A stretch of 26,366 bases of DNA, taken from NCBI GenBank assembly GCA_030019325.1, contig JASEFB010000014.1, positions 1 to 26,366 on the forward strand, given 5' to 3'. Under the pieces are notes generated by a model. It ran no database searches and was not told the origin of the DNA. It saw nothing but the letters and a program-made list of their open reading frames with translations. Position numbers and translations under genes: made by a program. Shown piece after piece: positions 21,636 through 26,366 of the stretch (position 1 is the stretch's first letter; each line of letters opens with the position of its first letter). The DNA comes from an archaeon (GTDB lineage Archaea > Halobacteriota > Syntropharchaeia > Alkanophagales > Methanospirareceae).

Positions 21636-22838
21636 ATGAAAGCGTTGGTGTTTGAGCCCTTTTCAGGTGCATCCGGCGACATGATCATTGGCAGTCTGTT
21701 GGATCTTGGCGTGAAGGAGTCGAAAATAGCTGATGCAATCTCTGTTTTTCACCTCGAGCTGGAAGTAAAAGAGGTGGAAAAACAAGGAATTGTAGCAAAA
21801 AAAGTCGAGTTCCTAAGCGAGGGTAAAAAATATGCTGAAAGAGAGAGAAAGGTGCAGTCATATAAGGACATCGTGAGAAGGATAGAGAACAGTGGGTTGA
21901 GCAAAGAGATAATACAGAATTCTTTGAGCGTATTTGAAAAAATAGCAAATGCCGAGGCTAACGTGCATGGTGAGCACAAGGAAAGCTTAACTTTTCACGA
22001 AATTGGTGCTCTGGATACCATAGGAGACTTGGTAGGGAGTGTCATTGCCTTTTTGGATATTCATCCGGATATCATTATAAGCACACCTATTTCGGTAGGC
22101 AGCGGATTTGTAGAGACCGAGCATGGGATTCTGCCTGTTCCTGCACCTGCGACGGTTGAAATATTGAAAGATGCTTCTTTATTATACCAAGGCGGACCGT
22201 TCGCCTCTGCATCTGAACTGCTTACACCCACGGGGGCGGCGATATTAGCCCATTTTGTTCAACGCTCTGAGCCCTTTTTACCTCCGATGCGTATCGAAAA
22301 AACGGGATATGGGGCAGGCTCAAAGGATTTGCCACTGCCTAACCTCTTAAGGGTAAGCTTAGGTGAAATCGAGGACTTGTTTAGGGATGCTATTGAAGTC
22401 CTGGAAACCAACGTTGACAATGTTACGGGCGAGGTGTTAGGCAATCTCATAGAGGTTCTCATGGCGGAGGGCGCGAAGGATGTAACGATCGTACCTGCGC
22501 TCATGAAGAAAGGCAGAACGGGCTATATTATCAAGGTGATTACCGCCTCCCAAGATGCATCTCGAATAGCGTATAGAATAATGGAAGAGACCGGTTCGTT
22601 AGGGGTTAGAGTTATGCACGTGAAGCATCGGTTCGTTGCGGATAGAGAAGAGAAGAAGGTGAAGGTGAGAATCAAAGGTGTCGAAAAGGAGGTTGGCGTG
22701 AAAATAGGTAGGGATGCAAGAGGCAATGTGCTCACCGTGGCTGCTGAATTTGAGGATGTGAAGAGGGTTGCGAAAGAGCTGAAGATGCCCCTAAAAGAGG
22801 TGACAAAGATTGTGGAAGGAACCTTCTTCTATAAATAA
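21636..22838 (+). CDS. larC: LarC: nickel insertion protein for the nickel-pincer cofactor
   Basis: A 400-residue LarC (DUF111) protein in one uninterrupted frame, unlike the Lactiplantibacillus gene, which needs a programmed frameshift to join LarC1 and LarC2. Signature segments are FEPFSGASGDMIIGSLLDLG at the start, LTFHEIGALDTIGDLVGS, ETEHGILPVPAPATVEIL, ELLTPTGAAILAHF and ETNVDNVTGEVLGNLIEVLM leading into the C-terminal domain (EETGSLGVRV and later). It is a CTP-dependent cyclometallase that inserts nickel into the thiolated intermediate made by LarE (13501-14349). It is divergent from Alba copy 2 and followed by tRNA-Leu 44 bp later. Confidence 0.93.
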   Translation: MKALVFEPFSGASGDMIIGSLLDLGVKESKIADAISVFHLELEVKEVEKQGIVAKKVEFLSEGKKYAERERKVQSYKDIVRRIENSGLSKEIIQNSLSVFEKIANAEANVHGEHKESLTFHEIGALDTIGDLVGSVIAFLDIHPDIIISTPISVGSGFVETEHGILPVPAPATVEILKDASLLYQGGPFASASELLTPTGAAILAHFVQRSEPFLPPMRIEKTGYGAGSKDLPLPNLLRVSLGEIEDLFRDAIEVLETNVDNVTGEVLGNLIEVLMAEGAKDVTIVPALMKKGRTGYIIKVITASQDASRIAYRIMEETGSLGVRVMHVKHRFVADREEKKVKVRIKGVEKEVGVKIGRDARGNVLTVAAEFEDVKRVAKELKMPLKEVTKIVEGTFFYK

Positions 22839-22882
22839 ACTAAAGGATTAGGTGGTGTGGATGAGTCCCTTAGAGAGTGCAT

Positions 22883-22965
22883 GCGGAGGTTGCCAAGAGG
22901 ACAAAGGCGCAGCGTTGAGGTCGCTGTCCCGTAGGGGTTCGAGGGTTCAAATCCCTCCCTCCGCA
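22883..22965 (+). tRNA. tRNA-Leu(GAG)
   Basis: A class II tRNA with a long variable arm. Acceptor GCGGAGG/CCTCCGC, anticodon stem CAGCG/CGCTG with loop TTGAGGT (anticodon GAG), variable arm GTCCCGTAGGGG, and T arm GAGGG-TTCAAAT-CCCTC. The discriminator base is A, as expected for leucine; CCA is not encoded and no intron is present. It decodes CUC and CUU. Confidence 0.95.
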
Positions 22966-23050
22966 TCACGCACCAAATGTTTTCCTTTTAAATGAAAAAG
23001 GTTTTAAAGGTGGAGTGTTAAGACATTGATTAACCGAGGGGGAAGAAAAG

Positions 23051-24121
23051 ATGAGACAAATTGGGGACGAACCGGTGCATGAAGGAGAGGAAGTAAAGAT
23101 AATGCGAGATGAGGAATTAGAGAAGTCCTTGGAAAGGGCACGAACAATCATAAAGGTAATTGGATGCGGGGGGAGCGGGACCAACACGATACAGCGGATG
23201 ACCGAAGAAGGTATTTTTGGTGCTGAGCTCTTTGCATTGAACACTGATGCGCAACACTTGTTGTTCTCGAAAGTTGAGAGGAGGCTATTGATAGGAAAGA
23301 AGACCACGCGTGGACTTGGAGCAGGGAGTATTCCGCGGTTGGGGGAGGAGGCCGCAAGGGAGAACGAATCAGATATAAAAGCAATGGTTGAGAATGCGGA
23401 CATGGTCTTTGTCACCTGTGGATTAGGTGGTGGCACGGGTACAGGAGCAGCGCCCATAGTTGCACAGGCAGCGCAAGAAGCAGGTGCTCTTACCATAGGC
23501 GTGGTAACATTGCCGTTCAGTGCCGAAGGTACGATTAGAATGGATAATATGGCTTATGGACTTGAGCGACTGCGTGAAAATACCGACACATTGATTGTGA
23601 TACCAAATGACAAGCTCCTGGATGTAGTTCCACGGTTGCCCTTAAACGAGGCTTTTAGAGTCGCTGATGAGGTGCTGATGCGATCAGTTAAAGGGATCAC
23701 AGAACTGATAACCAAACCCGGCCTCATAAATCTCGACTTCGCCGACGTGAGGACGGTGATGAAGGATGGTGGAATGGCGATGATCGGATTTGGGGAATCG
23801 GATGGACAGAACAAAGCGATAGAATCAGTGAGAAAGGCAGTAAGCTCTCCGTTGCTTGAGGTCGATGTGACCGATGCGAAGGCCGCACTGGTAAACGTGA
23901 TTGGCGGCGAGGACATGACCGTAGAGGAAGCAGAAGGCGCGCTTCAGGAGGTATATAAGATGATGAATCCTGATGCACGAATTATCTGGGGTGTGCAGGT
24001 AAGTCCAGAGCTGAAGAACATGATACGAACGTTGCTCATCGTGACCGGTGTGAAATCAGAGCAAATTTATGCACGGAAGGATATTAAAAAAGAGAAATTT
24101 GGGATTGAGATAGTGCGTTAA
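23051..24121 (+). CDS. ftsZ: Cell division GTPase FtsZ
   Basis: A 356-residue FtsZ. After a polar N-terminal tail of about 30 residues come IKVIGCGGSGTNTI (34-47), FALNTDAQHL (61-70), the tubulin signature GLGGGTGTGAAPIVA (124-138) and the GTPase/T7-loop region (TKPGLINLDFADVRTVM). The C-terminal domain ends without an extended linker or a bacterial-type CTP peptide. It polymerises at the division site. A strong GAGGGGGAAG ribosome-binding site precedes the ATG. It begins a conserved archaeal block: secE follows 13 bp later, then the Spt5 gene. Confidence 0.97.
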   Translation: MRQIGDEPVHEGEEVKIMRDEELEKSLERARTIIKVIGCGGSGTNTIQRMTEEGIFGAELFALNTDAQHLLFSKVERRLLIGKKTTRGLGAGSIPRLGEEAARENESDIKAMVENADMVFVTCGLGGGTGTGAAPIVAQAAQEAGALTIGVVTLPFSAEGTIRMDNMAYGLERLRENTDTLIVIPNDKLLDVVPRLPLNEAFRVADEVLMRSVKGITELITKPGLINLDFADVRTVMKDGGMAMIGFGESDGQNKAIESVRKAVSSPLLEVDVTDAKAALVNVIGGEDMTVEEAEGALQEVYKMMNPDARIIWGVQVSPELKNMIRTLLIVTGVKSEQIYARKDIKKEKFGIEIVR

Positions 24122-24134
24122 GAGCTGATGAGCG

Positions 24135-24323
24135 ATGCAAATAAAGTTGGAAGAGGTTGTGAAGAAGTTAAAGGAGTATATAAGAATACTGAAATTGGCT
24201 AAAAGGCCAAAGAGGGAGGAATTTTTTAGGATTTCTAAAATCGCTGGTGCCGCAATGGCACTGATCGGCACCATCGGTTTTTCTATCTATCTTTTACTGA
24301 CCGTATTACCTAAGGAGTTTTGA
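24135..24323 (+). CDS. secE: Protein translocase subunit SecE (Sss1)
   Basis: A 62-residue archaeal SecE/Sec61-gamma. The amphipathic N-terminal helix carries KLKEYIRILKLAKRPKREEF, the family signature, and is followed by a single C-terminal transmembrane helix (GAAMALIGTIGFSIYLLLTV). It clamps SecY in the protein-conducting channel. It lies between ftsZ and the Spt5 gene, the usual archaeal location. Another ATG 7 nt upstream is out of frame. Confidence 0.95.
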   Translation: MQIKLEEVVKKLKEYIRILKLAKRPKREEFFRISKIAGAAMALIGTIGFSIYLLLTVLPKEF

Positions 24324-24326
24324 GCT

Positions 24327-24797
24327 ATGGGCCGGATTTACGCGGTAAAAACGACGGTTAATCAGGAGCAGACAGTTGCAAATATGGTTGAGAGCGCAAT
24401 AAAAGACAGGGAGAAGAGTGAACATGGACTGAAGGCGATCTTGGTGCCTGAGGAGCTCAGGGGGTATGTGCTGATAGAAGCCTCTTTTCCTGAAGTGATA
24501 GAACAGGTAGTTCAAAGTATTCCGCATGCTCGGGGATTGGTGAAAGGTGATATGGGCTTAGAAGAGATAGAGCATTTCCTTACACCAAAACCCTCAGTAA
24601 CCGGAATACTGGAAGGGAGCATAATAGAAATAGTGTCTGGACCGTTTAAAGGCGAACGTGCACGGGTGAAAAAGGTTGATGAGGCGCATGAAGAGATCAC
24701 CATTGAACTCTTTGAAGCGATGGTTCCGATACCCATCACGGTTAGGGGAGATAGCGTCCGAGTATTGAGCAAAGAGGAGCATGAGGAGGAGAAATAG
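24327..24797 (+). CDS. spt5: Transcription elongation factor Spt5 (NusG)
   Basis: A 156-residue archaeal Spt5. The N-terminal NGN domain (RIYAVKTTVNQEQTVANMVE to EIEHFLTPKP) binds the RNA polymerase clamp together with Spt4. A KOW domain follows (GSIIEIVSGPFKGERARVKK). The tail is short and acidic. It begins 3 bp after the secE stop, with GGAG (about 24313) inside the secE end as ribosome-binding site. In most archaea ribosomal protein L11 comes next; here hisI does. Confidence 0.95.
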   Translation: MGRIYAVKTTVNQEQTVANMVESAIKDREKSEHGLKAILVPEELRGYVLIEASFPEVIEQVVQSIPHARGLVKGDMGLEEIEHFLTPKPSVTGILEGSIIEIVSGPFKGERARVKKVDEAHEEITIELFEAMVPIPITVRGDSVRVLSKEEHEEEK

Positions 24798-24819
24798 AAT
24801 CGAATATTAAAGGAGAGGA

Positions 24820-25203
24820 GTGCTAACGGGTCGGAAAAAAGTGAAGAAAGAAGAGAAGGAATTGAAGCATGCGATAGCCCAGGATTATGAAACGGGCGAA
24901 GTTCTTATGCTGGCGCACATGGATGAGGAGGCGCTGCGGCTTACTATAGAGACGGGTAAGGCGCATTACTGGAGCAGGAGCCGCGGTACATTATGGAGAA
25001 AAGGTGAGAGATCAGGTCATGAGCAGCTCGTAAAGGATATTTTGATCGATTGCGATGAGGATACCGTGCTCCTGAAAGTGAAGCAGATAGGAGGCGCATG
25101 TCATACTGGATACCGGTCGTGCTTTTATCGCACGATAAATGGAGAGATAGTGGGCGAGAAGGTCTTCGAGCCCGCGGAGAGATATGGTGAGAAGGGAAAG
25201 TAG
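24820..25203 (+). CDS. hisI: Phosphoribosyl-AMP cyclohydrolase
   Basis: About 127 residues, the single-domain HisI of archaea, opening the purine ring of PR-AMP in histidine synthesis. Motifs in order are AIAQDYETGEVLMLAHMDEE, AHYWSRSRGTLWRKGERSGH, the Mg/Zn-binding DCDED and GGACHTGYRSCFYR. No HisE domain is fused. I take GTG at 24820 as the start because GGAGAGGA lies immediately upstream; a second GTG at 24841 has no suitable site. It lies 22 bp after the Spt5 gene, so it is probably cotranscribed with the ftsZ-secE-spt5 block, an unusual pairing. Confidence 0.94.
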   Translation: MLTGRKKVKKEEKELKHAIAQDYETGEVLMLAHMDEEALRLTIETGKAHYWSRSRGTLWRKGERSGHEQLVKDILIDCDEDTVLLKVKQIGGACHTGYRSCFYRTINGEIVGEKVFEPAERYGEKGK

Positions 25204-25306
25204 TAAAGTTTTTCGCCCCCCGATTGAATTTGCCTCGGGTGCTTTCAAATTTCCTTACACAAGGGATAAAATATACAAATGATAGGGGTAGAGGGCGAAA
25301 GGTAAA

Positions 25307-25537
25307 ATGAAGAAGAAGATAGTATCATTTATACCCCAGTGTGCACTTGCTGAATTAGACTTAGAAGTGATAGACCTAGCCGAAAAGGATCGTACAAAGA
25401 TTTTTGAAGAACTTGAGGGCTATACAATAATCTCCTTGAATGCAAAGAGTATAAGAGCGTACAAAAGGGACAAATTCGATGTACTTAAGGCGGAACTAAG
25501 CAAATTGATGAAAAAAGGATGGGCGTGGGGTGATTAG
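25307..25537 (+). CDS. Small protein of unknown function
   Basis: A 76-residue mixed alpha/beta protein (MKKKIVSFIPQCALAELDLE at the start, LKAELSKLMKKGWAWGD at the end). One cysteine, no membrane segment and no motif I recognise. The composition is like its neighbours, and a TATA box (AAAATATAC, about 25268-25276) and an A/G-rich site (GGCGAAAGG) precede the ATG, so it is probably expressed. It is separated from hisI by 103 bp and convergent with the radical SAM gene at the right edge. It could be a ligand-binding or antitoxin-size protein, but nothing supports a specific role. Confidence 0.6.
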   Translation: MKKKIVSFIPQCALAELDLEVIDLAEKDRTKIFEELEGYTIISLNAKSIRAYKRDKFDVLKAELSKLMKKGWAWGD

Positions 25538-25591
25538 GAAAGCAAGAAGACAGGTAGTTAGGCTTCTTTTTGGTGAAATTTCGGATTTCTC

Positions 25592-26366
25592 CTACACATT
25601 CGCTTCTTGGAAGAAGAACTCGCTACATAATGGGTCTTCTGCCATATAATCGCCGGTATGAAGGTACGCCCGCACCCGGCATCCACCACATATACCCTTA
25701 AATGTGCACACTGCACACCTGCCTTTCACCTCACGAGTTCTTAGCTTGACGAAGACCTCCGAATTCAATATCTCACGAAGCGGCATTTCCGTGACATTCC
25801 CGGCTTTCACCTCTAAAAGTGGACAGGGCATGACATCACCGTTCGGCTTAATCGAAAGCATGCCAATGCCAGCTCTACAACCCGGAGCTTCGTTATAAAA
25901 GAAATCGGGCACGAAAAGCCCTTCTTCTGCCTTCCGCTTCAGTACCACCCAGTACTGCGCTGCCTGCGTTGTGCATATCTCGATTTCCTGTCTCTTGATC
26001 TGCTCTTCGTATAACTGTACCAGGTTTTCCGCATAGTGGATCCTGTCGAGTTCACCATCTGGCATTTCTTGCTTTCCTCGACCCATCGCGATATAATGGA
26101 AGAACCTGCACTGCCGCGCACCCAGAATCTCAGAGATATCAAGAATCTCTGTGGTCTCTCCCTCATTCAGCTGCATAATACACGGGTCAATCACTACATC
26201 CAGCCCGACTTCTTTACAGGCGCGCGCACCCTTCACCGTCTTTTCAAAGACGCCGTTGCCTCGTATCGAGTCGTGCGTCGTTTGCGTGCCGTCAATCGCT
26301 ATGATGACTTCCTCAATGCCTGCGTTCTTTAACCGGGCAGCAACATCCTCGTTGAGCAGTGTTCCA
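25592..26366 (-). CDS. SPASM-domain radical SAM protein, 5' end beyond the window (AhbC/AhbD/NirJ-like)
   Basis: The frame is open to the window edge, so this is the C-terminal 257 residues; the CX3CX2C motif lies outside. The visible barrel portion reads GTLLNEDVAARLKNAGIEEV, IIAIDGTQTTHDSIRGNGVF. The SPASM part has CRAGIGMLSIKPNGDVMPC, then CAVCTFKGICGGCRVRAY and DPLC, the ligands of auxiliary Fe-S clusters. CGGCRxRAY...GDYxAEDPLC is characteristic of the AhbC, AhbD and NirJ group, which modifies heme precursors; peptide-modifying and tungsten-cofactor relatives are alternatives. GTG at 26236 is internal, not a start. Confidence 0.85.
   Translation of the reverse strand, partial: GTLLNEDVAARLKNAGIEEVIIAIDGTQTTHDSIRGNGVFEKTVKGARACKEVGLDVVIDPCIMQLNEGETTEILDISEILGARQCRFFHYIAMGRGKQEMPDGELDRIHYAENLVQLYEEQIKRQEIEICTTQAAQYWVVLKRKAEEGLFVPDFFYNEAPGCRAGIGMLSIKPNGDVMPCPLLEVKAGNVTEMPLREILNSEVFVKLRTREVKGRCAVCTFKGICGGCRVRAYLHTGDYMAEDPLCSEFFFQEANV

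Noticed and set aside
21481..21672. 64-codon upstream extension of Alba copy 2
   Set aside because: Copy 1 has the same start and no such extension; the segment covers the TATA box and the ribosome-binding site and overlaps the start of larC.
22979..23013. Inverted AT-rich stretch CCTTTTAAATGAAAAAGG before ftsZ as another copy of the palindromic leader repeat
   Set aside because: It shares only the general A/T-rich theme with the thrS and tatD leaders; the TTTCTTTG-TCAA and GTTGTGAGGTG blocks are missing.
1..26366. CRISPR array, prophage or complete insertion sequence
   Set aside because: No regularly spaced repeats, no transposase or integrase and no phage structural genes are visible on either strand.

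Overview
The window comes from an archaeal chromosome. Archaeal-type leucyl- and threonyl-tRNA synthetases, two Alba chromatin proteins, a TRAM-domain protein, an FtsZ-SecE-Spt5 block, a DUF1614 membrane protein and an L-aspartate-semialdehyde sulfurtransferase (homocysteine synthesis, typical of methanogens) all point to a methanogen-related euryarchaeote. My best guess is an ANME-1/Methanophagales-like or Syntrophoarchaeum-like lineage; this is inference, since no methanogenesis marker lies in the window. TATA boxes about 25 bp before start codons are common, so many transcripts look leaderless or have very short leaders.

Positions 1-2430 form a gene-poor, eroding stretch: a YkgJ-type cysteine-cluster protein, a collapsed VIT1-like membrane protein, Alba copy 1, a TRAM protein flanked by a short direct repeat, and a truncated HtpX protease. 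Positions 2433-7147 (minus) hold LeuRS and a two-gene ABC exporter. Positions 7229-9804 (plus) hold the sulfurtransferase-CBS protein overlapping a MSMEG_0568-family radical SAM protein. Positions 9805-10145 contain frameshifted coding remnants. A GXGXG beta-helix protein and an internally deleted radical SAM gene follow.

Positions 11801-13453 (minus) encode prephenate dehydrogenase behind a DUF1614 membrane protein. LarE (plus) then runs tail-to-tail into ThrRS (minus), overlapping it by 40 bp. A YjbQ protein and tRNA-Arg(GCG) follow. Positions 16981-21480 are a run of minus-strand housekeeping genes: Alba copy 2, PyrB, GlyA, a COG1340 coiled-coil protein and TatD. LarC is divergent from Alba copy 2, then come tRNA-Leu(GAG), FtsZ, SecE, Spt5 and HisI, a small unknown protein, and a partial SPASM radical SAM gene at the right edge.

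Three things stand out. First, a 43-bp double-hairpin repeat occurs twice, each time just upstream of a minus-strand gene (thrS, glyA). In one copy it sits inside a palindromic leader sequence that is also present, without the hairpins, before tatD. Second, two genes (VIT1-like and a radical SAM protein) look like in-frame internal-deletion versions of longer family members, next to other decayed genes. Third, LarE and LarC of nickel-pincer cofactor synthesis are both present but about 8 kb apart, without LarA or LarB in view.
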